From Silurus meridionalis (taxonomy: Eukaryota; Chordata; Actinopteri; Siluriformes; Siluridae): DNA of 64,000 nt. How positions within the stretch are numbered: position 1 is the stretch's first letter; each line of letters starts with the position of its first letter. The translations under genes were made by a program, and so were the position numbers. Where the stretch lies: positions 9,645,463 through 9,709,462 of the forward strand of contig NC_060887.1 in assembly GCF_014805685.1 (NCBI RefSeq), in the 5' to 3' direction. Below are positions 13,324 through 25,744 of this stretch, one piece after another. The notes beneath the pieces were generated by a model, which saw only the letters and a list, made by a program, of their open reading frames with translations, ran no database searches and was not told the origin of the DNA.

Positions 13324-15618
13324 CACACTCACACACTCTGTTTGTCTTCAGTGTACCGAAGAGCAAGTGGGAGAACCTGACAAGTTGGACATGCCACAGA
13401 TCAGCTGCTTCTCCCCCCTAATCATTTTCCTGAGTTTTTTTTTTCATTCATATCCACATCTACACAGTACTCTCATGCACGGCCATGCATTTCGACATCA
13501 TCTTCTCTTTCCTCTTAGCCTAAACTTTAGATTAAGCTGGAATGATCCAGTTGTGCTTCATTTGGTTTGCCACATTAGCAAGTTAACTACCCAGACTGGC
13601 CGTCCTACTGTGTCTCTCTTTTCATTAAGCTGCATTTAAAGCATGGATATTTAAACAATAGAGTTTTTTTTTAACAAAAAAGAAATAAAAATAATACAAG
13701 TATAGGATTAGTATATAATAAAAAGAGATATAGGTATAACCAGTATAGTAATATTTAGAGGTATAAATATAGTGTATAAGGTATAAAAATGTCTACCTAG
13801 AATCAGCTTAGAGGAGTCCATCCTCTAAAAGTCAGTGATAATGTAAGGAGTCATTATTTTAAAGCAACCAAGAGGTCTAGGGTAACTTTAAAGGAGCTGG
13901 GGCAATCCACAGATTAAATGGGGGACGCTTTTACTAGAATGACCGCTTCACCGACACTTTGCAAATTAGAGCTTCAAGGAACACCAGACATCCGGGAAAT
14001 TATTCTCAGTTCGAAACTAAAATTGAACTCCATGCTTAGCGTGAAGCATGTCTAACTCTTAGCTTAGAATGCTCGAGGAACCCGACTACGCCACCTAGGT
14101 TCTGTCACTACCCAGGATAATAAAATAAAATCCTCCAAAGTTGTTAAGCAATAAGGTTACAACAACGTAAAGGACCCTGTTGGTTTGAATTGATTAGAGA
14201 TTTAAAAAAAATGTATTAAATAAATTATAATAAACACAAATTAATTTCACAAACATATAGGACAGTTAACCAATTAAATACGCACAGTAAATAATAATAA
14301 GAAAACGGAAACCGGACAAAATCCACTTTAACACAGCAAATCAGTGAATTCAATTTCTTAAAACCAATCACAATACCAAATCACCAATCATCCTGCATTC
14401 ACATACAAATAGACACCGTGGGAAACATGATCAAAACAAAATGACATTACTATTAATATTTTTCATATAAAAAAAATGGCTGGTTCTGCTTCGAAAAACC
14501 AGAGTACCACAGTGTTGGTTTAATAGAATAACACAAACGTCCACCAGTGTCTGAAACAGCCAACGAACAGAACAGTAAAACAATGGTATAAAACAGGTAG
14601 AGAAAACAGCAGCTGGCGCTCTCAGGCCACACCTGCAATACAAATGCAATGAGGGCACAGATAAAGTTTGTAACATGTACCCCTAACAACAAACACATGT
14701 TAAACTGTGATTCGCAGCTTATAAGAAGAACCAATAAAGCAGACAACTAACCAAAAGAGAGCGAAAGGAGTAAGAAGGCGACTTAGACAATTAGGAGTTA
14801 GATGACTATTGCTGCCCCGAGCACAAAAACACGTGACAGAAGAATCCTTTCTTTAAAGCCACAAAGACCGGACACGCCTCGATCACTGAGCCACACAGGT
14901 GTGCTCATTGACAACGCAAATAGGCGTGCCTCCCCTGGGAAATGTCCACAAACATCACGAGCACCATTTATAGTACTAAACACTGTGGGGTTGCTTTTGG
15001 TTTCACTGAAAGGTAAGTTGGATTTATTGAGTCGGACAAGAGACACATTTCAGATTTCAATCTTTGTAGGAGGTCCCCCCCATTTGCAGAGCAGAATCAA
15101 AAGAGCAAGTGATGAGACAGAGCTCTAAAGTGACAAAATGTGTATTTTGATTTGTCTTTCTTTCAGCTAACTAGACCTAACAGATTTCCCAGTTCGCAGG
15201 CTTCAAAATTCACCCCTCTCTCTGCAGGACAAAGACCAGTACAGCCAGGTTCTCTTCTCTAGCCACTCTCAAATGTTCATTTTTATGCCTTGGATAATAC
15301 TTTCCACCACTAAAGCAATACCTTTTTGTAGAATGGTGTTGACCTTCCCAGTAGAGTACCAGAGACATATAGAATTTGTGCTGAGGAGGATCAAAATGCC
15401 CTATTTGGCTTATACTCTATATGGTAGTTTGCCCTTGTATTTATCCCCGGTCTGTATAGCCTGCATATACACCACTAGCTCAGGGAACTCTATAAATAAA
15501 ATTGTTCCCCTCAGAGAGAAAAACAGAGAAAGATCTGTCCGTGATGGGATTTGAAAAGTTATCAGTAATTATGACAAATAATTAGCGTCAGTTTGTTTTT
15601 CTTTTTGGCTGCCTCTTC
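13321..15618. other. 2.3-kb unannotated stretch
   Basis: The first half (13650-14450) is strongly AT-rich with repeated tataggtata-like words. The second half (14760-15550) is more complex and open on both strands for 80-108 codons without domain signal. The aataaa near 15494 in ctctataaataaaattg could suggest the end of a decayed LTR element, but I found no terminal repeats, primer-binding site or polyprotein motif. Confidence 0.3.
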
Positions 15619-15945
15619 ATGCCATTTCTTTCCCACGTTTCTGAGCCGCCAAACAGAATTGATTCAATTTGAAGTATTAAATAAGACAGGCTATTCATTT
15701 AATTAGAACAGTTTACCAAGACTAATTGCCAACGATACAGATCTTTTTAAAGCTTTATTTAGATCTATCTGTAAACATACACGTTTCTTGTCAGCAAACG
15801 CAATCGCACATTCGATACTTCTGTCTTAATTACCTCCATTAATCTATATTCAGAGTTGAAATTGTTTCACCGTACAATTTTTTTCCTCGCTTTTCGGACC
15901 AAAGTTTTATCGACACACATATATGGATGTTATTTCGATATGTCT

Positions 15946-15988
<43 letters not shown>

Positions 15989-16107
15989 GAGGGTATACAA
16001 CAGTAGACGGTAGTGATGGGTCGTTTGTTCATTCTGAACAAGTCTATAATGTGACTCAGAAGATCTGGTAGTCTCAAGAGTGATTCGTTCATTTTCTATC
16101 AGACGGG

Positions 16108-17034
16108 CAGTGTTGTGCTTGTTACTAAAAAATAGTAACTAGTTACAGTTACTCGTTACTTCATTCAAAAAGTAACTCAGTTACTTTGTTCATTACTTAC
16201 ACCAAAAAGTAATGCGTTACTGTTAAAAGTAACTTTTTAGTTACTTTTTTAAAGAGCCTTCTTTAATGTTCCAATTAATGCCCTTTTATGCGTTATGATC
16301 TAAAAACACAAAACTGACTTAAACACAAAGTAGTTTTTAAACACTATTTTATTAAAGTCAGACCAGCACAAACTGAATATATCACAAGGATTTCTGAAAT
16401 AAATAACAAAACAAGCTGAATATTATATTCACAATCAAAAACTAAAGTGGCTTCTTCATAATTTAAGCTGTTGTGTTGAGCTCTTAAAAATGTTCCTTTC
16501 ACAGCTGAAGTATGAAAACTATCAACAATGTAGAACACTGGGTTTGCTTCTAGCTTCTAGCTTCGTCGAGGCATGGAGTTTCTAAAGGAATTTCAACAGA
16601 TTGGAGGTGCTGCTATCACAGTAGATACGAGGTTCGAACCAGAAAGACACAGCTTACATTTGACTAAAAAGTTTTTGTCTTTATACTTAACTAAAGTGAA
16701 ATAATGAGCATATTTCCACTTTGAGAATCTCGTCTTGCTCTCGCCTCGCCTCGCCATTACTGCCACACAGACCTGAATAAATGGAGACATGCCCACAGTG
16801 CGTCGTCTTCGTGTTTATAGAGGGTAATCCGGTAATCCACCAATCCTACAGTGCGACGTTGCTGTAAGCAAGTTAGACTGTAGGCTACGCTTCAGCCGAA
16901 ATTAATTTATTAAAAAAGTAACGGGTAACGCACCATACGGTAACGAAGTTATTAGTATTAGTATCAGTATTAGTTACTGTAAAAAAGTAACGCGTTAACG
17001 CGTTACCCGTTACAGCTTTAACTGCCCAACACTG
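16108..17034. mobile_element. Non-autonomous hAT element, complete
   Basis: The ends are cagtgttg and caacactg, exact inverse complements. They are flanked by a perfect 8-bp direct repeat, cagacggg (16100-16107 and 17035-17042), the target-site size typical of hAT transposases. Subterminal parts are full of gtaac/gttac motifs in both orientations (gttactcgttac, cgcgttacccgttac). No transposase frame is present in the 927 bp, so it depends on a source elsewhere. Confidence 0.85.
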
Positions 17035-17799
17035 CAGACGGGCATTAGCAAAGCATCGCAAATCTCTGTAGGTTCTCTACAGGAGTAGTTAGGAGTAGGG
17101 AGAGACAGAGAGACAGAGCGAGACACTAAAGAGAGTGTCTAAAAGTTGGTTTCAAATAGTGAAAGATGAAACGTAGCTAGAAAATGACAATAAGTTTCCT
17201 GATTGGTCTCTCTTTCTGCTATGTTCTTCTATTAGATTTCTTTATGGTTAGATTTACACTATTAATCTATGTTCACAGTTTGAGAAGAGAGATAGGGAGG
17301 GAGGGAGAGAAAGGGAGAGACCGGAAAATCTTTAGTATAGTAGATCAACTCTCAAAAGAGCGTGTGACAAAAACACATAGAGAGAGTGACGGCGCATGTA
17401 TCCCGATTGGTCTCACTTTCTGCTAAATAGACCTTTAAGATGTCACTGTGGGTGGGCTTCACAGTTACCCCCGCTCTAATTTATCTATCAGTTCAGAAAC
17501 ACTGTAGAGTCCTAAAGAGTGATGGCAAAGTGAAGGCAACAAAAAATAAATAAATACAAACGCACTTTACCTCAGACCACACTAAAGTGTACCTCTGCTT
17601 AATGTGGGTCAAAAATGGGTCAAAATGGGTCTAAATTGGGTCAAGGGCCGTTTTCTCGCTGCATTGTTTGTAATCTGTCTTTCGATTGCCTTATTGGAAA
17701 ACACATGACGCTTGCCTAAACTCTCTCAGAATCAAAGACACTTTTATTTTATACTGACTTTATTTTATTATAGATTTGTCAATAAGTATGTATTCAATT

Positions 17800-18490
17800 A
17801 TTCCCAATAGTCTATTGAAAGAGTCTATTCTCTTCATGTTATAGCTTTTCTCCTGGTTAGTGATTCTACCCAATCAGATTTCAGCCATCGCATCACATGT
17901 TACCAGGGTGAAAGGTATCTCTCTGCATGAAGCCTTCAGAATCCACACCTTTGGTGTAAAACCCATGTTGCTTTTATATCCATGTGAATTTAATAGCTGT
18001 TTTTTTTTTTCATTCCAAAATGACTGACAGAGGGGAATAAACTGATTTGCTTGCATGGACTTTCAAGAAAAGCTGGAGATCATGAGATAAAAGATTAAAA
18101 ACAGTTTGGAACAGTTTCTAAGCTTTTTCATGAACTATTTATACTTTTGTGTTAAGAATTTGTACTAAAACACACAATTTGCCTCCATTTCAAATCTCTA
18201 AGAAAACCATAATGCATGAAAAAAATGCCTAAAAAACAGAGGTTATTTTATGAGGTTAATATTGATGCTTGTGCTAGAGATGATGTATGTGGGTGGTGCA
18301 GATGTGGCTGCAGTGAAGACTTGTTGCATTGCGTTCATTAGGTTTCTTGCTTTAGTAATGCTATTCATTCTTGCTACATGAGATACCTGCCTGTACACTG
18401 CGTTTCTGTGTAATATGTATGATTTCTATAGCCGTGGGGTCATAATGATGGTATTAAGAGGTGGATTAATTCAGGTAGGACACACTGTTC
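17800..18490. repeat. Dispersed repeat family R, copy in duplication unit 1
   Basis: The segment gagatgatgtatgtgggtgg followed by tgcagatgtggct and the tatagccgtggggtcataatgatgg region match 29800-30155. The same segment is carried a third time in copy 2 (19770-20460). No coding capacity is visible and the family is not identified. Confidence 0.7.
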
Positions 18491-18698
18491 TAGTGTTATG
18501 TATCGTTTAAAGACGATACTTAATGTCACCCAAATGAGGATGGGTTTCCCTTTTGAGTCTGGTTCCTCTCAAGGTTTCTTCCTCATTACATCTAAGGGAG
18601 TTTTTCCTTGCCACGGTCACCATGGCTGCTCATTAGGGATAAATACACACCATTCACCTTAACTGTTACATTCTGTAAAGCTGCTTTGAGACATTTTC

Positions 18699-19025
18699 AT
18701 GCCATTTCTTTCCCACGTTTCTGAGCCGCCAAACAGAATTGATTCAATTTGAAGTATTAAATAAGACAGGCTATTCATTTAATTAGAACAGTTTACCAAG
18801 ACTAATTGCCAACGATACAGATCTTTTTAAAGCTTTATTTAGATCTATCTGTAAACATACACGTTTCTTGTCAGCAAACGCAATCGCACATTCGATACTT
18901 CTGTCTTAATTACCTCCATTAATCTATATTCAGAGTTGAAATTGTTTCACCGTACAATTTTTTTCCTCGCTTTTCGGACCAAAGTTTTATCGACACACAT
19001 ATATGGATGTTATTTCGATATGTCT

Positions 19026-19072
<47 letters not shown>

Positions 19073-20668
19073 GAGGGTATACAACAGTAGACGGTAGTGA
19101 TGGGTCGTTTGTTCATTCTGAACAAGTCTATAATGTGACTCAGAAGATCTGGTAGTCTCGAAGAGTGATTCGTTCATTTTCTATCAGACGGGCAGTGTTG
19201 TGCTTGTTACTAAAAAATAGTAACTAGTTACAGTTACTCGTTACTTCATTCAAAAAGTAACTCAGTTACTTTGTTCATTACTTACACCAAAAGTAATGCG
19301 TTACTGTTAAAAGTAACTTTTTAGTTACTTTTTTAAAGAGCCTTCTTTAATGTTCCAATTAATGCCCTTTTATGCGTTATGATCTAAAAACACAAAACTG
19401 ACTTAAACACAAAGTAGTTTTTAAACACTATTTTATTAAAGTCAGACCAGCACAAACTGAATATATCACAAGGATTTCTGAAATAAATAACAAAACAAGC
19501 TGAATATTATATTCACAATCAAAAACTAAAGTGGCTTCTTCATAATTTAAGCTGTTGTGTTGAGCTCTTAAAAATGTTCCTTTCACAGCTGAAGTATGAA
19601 AACTATCAACAATGTAGAACACTGGGTTTGCTTCTAGCTTCTAGCTTCGTCGAGGCATGGAGTTTGCCTAACACATGACGCTTGCCTAAACTCTCTCAGA
19701 ATCAAAGACACTTTTATTTTATACTGACTTTATTTTATTATAGATTTGTCAATAAGTATGTATTCAATTATTCCCAATAGTCTATTGAAAGAGTCTATTC
19801 TCTTCATGTTATAGCTTTTCTCCTGGTTAGTGATTCTACCCAATCAGATTTCAGCCATCGCATCACATGTTACCAGGGTGAAAGGTATCTCTCTGCATGA
19901 AGCCTTCAGAATCCACACCTTTGGTGTAAAACCCATGTTGCTTTTATATCCATGTGAATTTAATAGCTGTTTTTTTTTTTCATTCCAAAATGACTGACAG
20001 AGGGGAATAAACTGATTTGCTTGCATGGACTTTCAAGAAAAGCTGGAGATCATGAGATAAAAGATTAAAAACAGTTTGGAACAGTTTCTAAGCTTTTTCA
20101 TGAACTATTTATACTTTTGTGTTAAGAATTTGTACTAAAACACACAATTTGCCTCCATTTCAAATCTCTAAGAAAACCATAATGCATGAAAAAAATGCCT
20201 AAAAAACAGAGGTTATTTTATGAGGTTAATATTGATGCTTGTGCTAGAGATGATGTATGTGGGTGGTGCAGATGTGGCTGCAGTGAAGACTTGTTGCATT
20301 GCGTTCATTAGGTTTCTTGCTTTAGTAATGCTATTCATTCTTGCTACATGAGATACCTGCCTGTACACTGCGTTTCTGTGTAATATGTATGATTTCTATA
20401 GCCGTGGGGTCATAATGATGGTATTAAGAGGTGGATTAATTCAGGTAGGACACACTGTTCTAGTGTTATGTATCGTTTAAAGACGATACTTAATGTCACC
20501 CAAATGAGGATGGGTTTCCCTTTTGAGTCTGGTTCCTCTCAAGGTTTCTTCCTCATTACATCTAAGGGAGTTTTTCCTTGCCACGGTCACCATGGCTGCT
20601 CATTAGGGATAAATACACACCATTCACCTTAACTGTTACATTCTGTAAAGCTGCTTTGAGACATTTTC
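18699..20668. repeat. Tandem segmental duplication, copy 2, internally deleted
   Basis: 18699-19665 matches 15619-16581, and 19671-20668 matches 17701-18698 with no indel and no difference I could see. About 1.12 kb of copy 1 (16582-17700) is missing and replaced by the 5 bases gccta, which also occur just downstream (gcttgcctaaac). The deletion removes the right half of the hAT element, whose left end survives at 19193. Remaining differences are the AG-repeat length and two single-base indels. Confidence 0.9.
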
Positions 20669-20712
20669 TGTTGTGAAAAGCGCTATAGAGATAAACTTGA
20701 CTTGACTTGACC
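20470..20712 (+). mobile_element. LINE-type 3' module with full tail
   Basis: It runs tcacccaaatgaggatggg, ggtttcttcctcattac, gtaaagctgctttgagacat, gcgctatagag and ends in a short ttgac tandem tail. It interrupts repeat family R: at 30110 the uninterrupted copy reads aggacacaaatgaaggcc, whereas here aggacacac and tgaaggcc are about 250 bp apart. Confidence 0.6.
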
Positions 20713-21125
20713 ACTGAAGGCCTATGTGTGAAATGCACGACCGACCGACCGTAAAAGTTGTCATTGCTATTAGCATTGCTAATGTTTTTTTTTTTTCTAG
20801 CTGGCTAGCTGCTAATATAAGCTCTCCAAGAACAACTGAGATTAATTCCCTTGCTGTGTGAACAGTTCGGATGAATATTTACCAATTTTTACAGAAAGTC
20901 CCATGAATTTCAAGTCAGCCTGTTTACACTGGAGTCATCAGATACATACATAAGATCTGTATCATACATCAGCGTTCATACATGAAAAAGTAGCACAAAT
21001 TTACAATTTAAAAATGTCAGACTTGACGTGTCTTGCTAGAGGGAGATTTGTGTCATATGTAAGCGGAATGTTTTTTTCAGTATTGAACTACTTTTGCCTG
21101 TAGCTTGATAAACACCTGCACCTTG

Positions 21126-21126
<1 letters not shown>
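20713..21126. other. Unannotated stretch
   Basis: The start (tgaaggcctatgtgtgaaatg) is the distal part of repeat family R. The rest shows no recognised element. Confidence 0.35.

Positions 21127-21197
<71 letters not shown>
21127..21197. repeat. (TG)n microsatellite
   Basis: About 35 uninterrupted TG units. Confidence 0.95.
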
Positions 21198-21200
<3 letters not shown>

Positions 21201-21253
21201 GGGCATTTGCCTGTTTTTGCTGGGCTATTGGAATTGTCTTTTTTTTGGCTACA

Positions 21254-21560
21254 CCGAGTATTAAAGATTTCTTCCGTGAGCTGTTAATGGGTCTAAATAC
21301 ATCACTTCATGGTTTTTATTTAATTATTATTTTATATGTTGTGACTCAGCACAGCTTTTAAATGAGGTCCTGGCCTTATTTAAATAAATGAAATGGACTG
21401 CTCTAAATCTCCTCCCCTTTCCTCATTGAGGAAGTGTGTTTGAGCGATCACAGCATGTTTACGGTGGGACGGGACGCTGGAAGGACAGGACGGAGACGGA
21501 GTGCGTTTTTGAACGTCTGTTACACAGCTAGAATCATATTTATTTGTGAGCAGTGAATTT
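21254..21560. repeat. Local diverged duplicate, copy 1
   Basis: Starts gagtattaaagatttcttcc and runs through aaatgaggtcctggcc and ctgctctaaatctcctcccc to ttatttgtgagcagt. It matches 23654-23943 with scattered substitutions and indels. No coding signal. Confidence 0.75.
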
Positions 21561-21904
21561 GGGAGGATCCCAGGACACTAGGTGGGTCGTCTTGGCCCAT
21601 TTTTGACCTATTTCACTTTACTGCTGATCTTCTTTACTTCCAGATCTGTTTATTTAGGGGCTTTGACTGTTCCAATTATTATTTTTTTGACAAAGAATTT
21701 GGGCTGCAATTTGGATCATTGTCATGATCCACAGGTGAAAGTTCCCTCTAGAATCAACGTCCTAGCAAATGCCAGAATGTTCAGTTGTCCTTTCAGTGAG
21801 ACATCCAGTGACTGATAAACTGAGCGACAGAGTGGGTGTCTGGCTATGCAGCAATGTTCAGAATGGCTATACAAAAAATTCCAGGAATGAATGGTGTGCG
21901 TGCA

Positions 21905-22054
21905 TGTGTGTGTGTGTGTGTGTGTGTCTGTGTGTCTGTGTGTGTCTGTGTGTGTTTGTGTTCATAGTCTTTAATTCACTCCATTTTACAAGAAGCTCGC
22001 TTATGATGTCACCCCATGCTGTCGAATTGCGTTTATTGTTTTCTGGTACAAAAT

Positions 22055-22115
<61 letters not shown>

Positions 22116-22224
22116 CTTTAGCATACACACAATTATTTTCCACTTTTGTCAGAAAGACAAATTTCCCTTTCGCCTCCTCCTTTGCTGTCTCATGTACTTT
22201 GCTTTTATCCTTTATCTGCTTATT

Positions 22225-22270
<46 letters not shown>

Positions 22271-22455
22271 CCACATACCGCTATACACTCTCTACCCGCT
22301 TCATCTCAATTTAATTGAACTCGCTTTTTATTTCCATGGCAAATAATATGCACATCTGTGCTCCCAGAACATGGGTTATAAAGTTTGAAAATATGAATAA
22401 ATTATTCAATATTAAATACTAAACATATAATTTTAATAATAAATAAATATTAACA

Positions 22456-22506
<51 letters not shown>
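21905..22506. repeat. Cluster of four dinucleotide arrays
   Basis: GT array 21905-21958 (interrupted), CA arrays 22058-22112 and 22226-22266, and CT array 22461-22506. Between them is unremarkable AT-rich sequence. Long frames through these arrays are artefacts. The 340 bp before it (21561-21904) shows nothing recognisable. Confidence 0.9.
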
Positions 22507-22508
<2 letters not shown>

Positions 22509-22775
22509 CATTATGCATTCCCCAGAACATTAAGCACATTGGACACAGATTTAGCATTATATTTATTTACAACCCAAACAATTTCCACTGTAATAAATAA
22601 AAAAGAGAAAAGAAATGGTCGAGTCAAAACATTTCACTTCAGATAAACAAAACCAAGATGGTTCCTGCTCGGACGAGGGAAGCAGTCTATCCAGAGCAGA
22701 TCCCAGGAACATTAGGTGATCACATTGTTTCACTCCTGCCCGGTTGTCTTGGCCCATTATAACCCACACTTCTGC

Positions 22776-22925
22776 ACTATATGAATAAATATTTGTAGAC
22801 ACCTGGCCATAAGACTGGTATGTCATCTGATTCCACATTTAGTCCCTATTTACAGGTTTAATAAGCTCCACACTCCTGGAAAGATGTTCCTCTAGAGATT
22901 ATAGTGTACGTGTGGAGATTTGAAA
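22776..22925 (-). mobile_element. Tc1-like relic, one end
   Basis: Contains tttgtagacacctggcc, ccacatttagtccctatt and agatgttcctctagag, the reverse complement of the 3' end of the Tc1 family. The other end is lost; a scrap (taaggtcaggtactgatgtg) reappears at 23227-23246. Confidence 0.6.
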
Positions 22926-23024
22926 CCACAGGTTGCATAAACAGTTTTGCAATCACTTTGCATTCCACACTGATGGAACTGTAATGAATGGACATTTGCT
23001 TGGCCAAACAGCTGAGGACAGGTT

Positions 23025-23200
23025 TCTCTTTTGAGCCTGGTTCTGGCTCACTTATTAGGGATCAACTTACATTTATAAGGAACAAACTTATAGGCACTAA
23101 ACTAAGACACTCTTTTGTAAAACTTTCTAACAGCTTTATTTCTGTAAAGCTGTTTTGAAACAATGGCCATTGTAATTAATAAAACTGAATTTAATCGAAT
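23025..23200 (+). mobile_element. LINE-type 3' module, decayed
   Basis: Contains tttctcttttgagcctggtt, then cttattagggatcaac, ctgtaaagctgttttgaaac and a taaaactgaatttaa tail. Same family as 20470-20712, more diverged. Confidence 0.5.
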
Positions 23201-23653
23201 TTTTTTTCAGTGACGAGAGCGTTAGTAAGGTCAGGTACTGATGTGGGTGTGGCTGTAATTCCACCACCACGTCTCTTTTTTTAAGTCACACCAAGTACCT
23301 TTCTAGCTGTCTCCCTTATCACTCCTGCAGTAGTTGCCCAATCATCCAACACCTCTTCACCACCACCGAGCCCCTGTCTGACCTCTTCCCTGAATCTCAC
23401 ACACTCTTCCTCCTTCAGTTTCCACCATCTTATTCTTCTTTCAGTCCTCCCTATCCTCCTCTTCTTCTTCACCTCCAAAACCTACAAACCACCATCCAAT
23501 GCTGTCTAGCTACACTGTCCCCTGTCAACACCTCACAGTCTTCAATCTCCTTCAGGTTGCATCTCCTGCATAGGAACACATTCTATACAATTGTGTGCCT
23601 TCAACTGTGTGATAACAATTTGGGAAAGAACCACACATGGATGAAACAAATCC

Positions 23654-23943
23654 GAGTAATAAAGATTTCTTCCGTGTGCTGTTAATGGGTCTAAATACAT
23701 CATTTTGTGGGTTTTATTTCATTATTATTTTATAAGTTGTGAATAAAATCGCTTTTAAATGAGGTCCTGGCCTCATTTCAATAAATGAAATGGACTGCTC
23801 TAAATCTCCTCCCCTTTCCTCATTAAGGAAGGAAGTTGGACAGAACGTCCTGTTGAGGGAGGAGGGGAAGTGTGTATGAACGAGACAGAGTGCGTTCTTG
23901 AATGTTACAGAGCTAGAATTATATTTATTTGTGAGCAGTTGAA
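23654..23943. repeat. Local diverged duplicate, copy 2
   Basis: Second copy of 21254-21560, 2.4 kb away in the same orientation (gagtaataaagatttcttcc to ttatttgtgagcagtt). Confidence 0.75.
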
Positions 23944-24029
23944 AAATAAATTTTCAATCAGGTGCCCACTGTATTTTCACCTACAGATCGAAAATAAGCC
24001 AAAGCTTTGGCCGGGTTTTTTTTCCTGAA

Positions 24030-24440
24030 ATGCCACTATTAAAAGTCTACACACTCCTGTAAAAACAGAAGGGTTTTGTGATGTGAAGAAGCGATCATGT
24101 CAAATTACATTTATGGCATAAGCCCTAATCCAGAGTGACTTACAACTGAGCAGGGAAGGGTTAAGGGCCTTGTTTAAGGGCCCAGCAGTGGCAGTGACGG
24201 GATTTGAACTTGTGACCTTCCGATCCAATGTCCAATGCCTTAACCACTGAGCTACCACCTCCCATTAAATCAGTTTCACCAGTCTGTACAGTGATATCAA
24301 AAAAACAAACTAGCTTTAACCCTATTTTCCTCAAGGAAATGAAAACAAAAATCCCCATTAACCTAATTGGATAAGTTTGCACACCCTTGAACTAATACTT
24401 ACTTAAAGCACGCTTTGAAGCTATTACTCAACTTGGTGTA
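24030..24440. mobile_element. DNA-transposon-like repeat split by a SINE
   Basis: The left part (aaaagtctacacactcctgt, near 24040) and right part (ataagtttgcacacccttga, near 24372) look like two ends of one fish interspersed repeat. The SINE at 24107-24264 sits between them. The family name is uncertain. Confidence 0.4.
24107..24264 (-). mobile_element. tRNA-type SINE, near full length
   Basis: On the minus strand it reads ggtagctcagtggttaaggc, then a B-box-like aagttcaaatcc, a ccactgctgggccc body and the gtaagtcactctgg tail. It is the best preserved SINE of this type together with 63316-63478. Presumably transcribed by RNA polymerase III from internal boxes when intact. Confidence 0.75.
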
Positions 24441-25744
24441 TTTGGATAAGACATAAGAGTCTATCAGCTTGGCACATCTTGATGGGAATCGTCTTGACCT
24501 TGCTTAACTCACTCATCTTTGCTGCAAAAAACAAATCTGGCTACATTTCCTACAGGATTTAGGCCAGGGGCTCTTACTGGGAATATTCCAAAAAATTTCC
24601 CTCCATAAACCCTGCCAAATACCGATACATGATTCACCTTCACTAAAGTACCAGTAGGAGCAGAGGTAAAGCAGCCACCACCATGTTTCGCCCTGGGTAT
24701 GGTGTTCCTTTGCTAATGTGCTGTGTTATTTTTGTGACAAACCATGCACAATGTACAAAAGGTATCATAAAAACTATAAAGTTTGGATAGACATATGGCA
24801 CCATGGCAAAGGCTTTTTGTCAGGGTTTTTGCACCATGGCCCAAAACCCATGTAGAGGAGAAATGATGCATGTGGCAGCCTCCCTGACCAGTTTTCCTGT
24901 TTTCGTCTTCCTGTCTTTCACTGTATACCTAATGCCTCAGATACTGTTTTGCAGCCCTTTTTTACAGCGATCCCTTTGAACACTGTGATACCCTTGATTC
25001 TCTGTAAGCTTTTTTGTGGCCACATTGCTCTTGCAGCAGGATGCAGTAGCCAAGAAGGCGTCAGACGACAGATTTATGTGGAGGTGATTCAGAGTCAAGG
25101 CTTGGTGTGTACTAACTAATATTTCACATGAGCTTACTGCGAATTCTGTACACAGAAAATGACAGATAGTTATAAACGGTTGTGCACATTTACTCCATTA
25201 GGTTTTTTTTATTGAATAAACACATGGTACATGTAAAGTCCTTCATACAAAATGAATAGCGTTAGTGGTCTCTGAGTATTTTTGTGTGTGTATTCAATCT
25301 GCAACACATCCACACATAGCATGCTGAGAAGGGAGGTGATAGCTTGATGAATCCATGTCGGTACGCTTGGTGTGCTTGCGACTGGAATAAAGCGTTCAGG
25401 GAATTCGGAATGGGTTCCACCCAAATAGCCTCAATTTACCTCTTTTTCTGCGTGCTCAGTCTTTCTCCCCCTTATGCTCGTTTCTATGTAGTGCTCCCAG
25501 CGGATCCCGGCTGACGTCCTCCTCTCTATCCTCTTTTGTGCACTTGCTCTATCTCTTTCTCTGCATGACTACAGTGCCATTATGGCGAATCAGTAGCCAT
25601 GAGGGATTCGGCAGTATGATCTAGTAGAGCTCTGACCGAGCACGCTCGCTTTGTGCCGAGCTTTAGATTCTGTTATGTTGCAGAAATCTTCATTTCAATT
25701 GGTCAGGAGGTGTTTAGAAATGATGTTCAGGAAGCTCATGGTAA
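24441..25744. other. Transposon-like remnant and unannotated sequence
   Basis: 24470-24750 carries tggcacatcttgatggg and gcagccaccaccatgtttcg, resembling the relic at 11.5 kb. From 24750 to 25744 I recognise nothing; it is moderately AT-rich with no supported coding frame. Confidence 0.35.

Larger units (their letters stand above)
15619..18698. repeat. Tandem segmental duplication, copy 1
   Basis: This 3.08-kb unit begins catgccatttctttccc and ends gctttgagacattttc. It contains an AG microsatellite (15949-15984), a complete hAT-type element (16108-17034), a medium repeat (about 17770-18490) and a LINE-type 3' module (about 18500-18698). The next base starts copy 2. The left and right unit borders share only ttc. 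Confidence 0.9.

Noticed and set aside
14760..15550. Possible endogenous retrovirus or LTR element
   Set aside because: An aataaa near 15494 and mixed composition are suggestive, but I found no terminal repeats, primer-binding site, or gag/pol motif.
16344..19622. Identical 64-codon frames at 16344-16538 and 19428-19622, which could look like a conserved duplicated gene
   Set aside because: They lie inside the two copies of the non-coding hAT element and are identical only because the whole segment is duplicated. The same holds for the 60-codon pair at 17874 and 19844.
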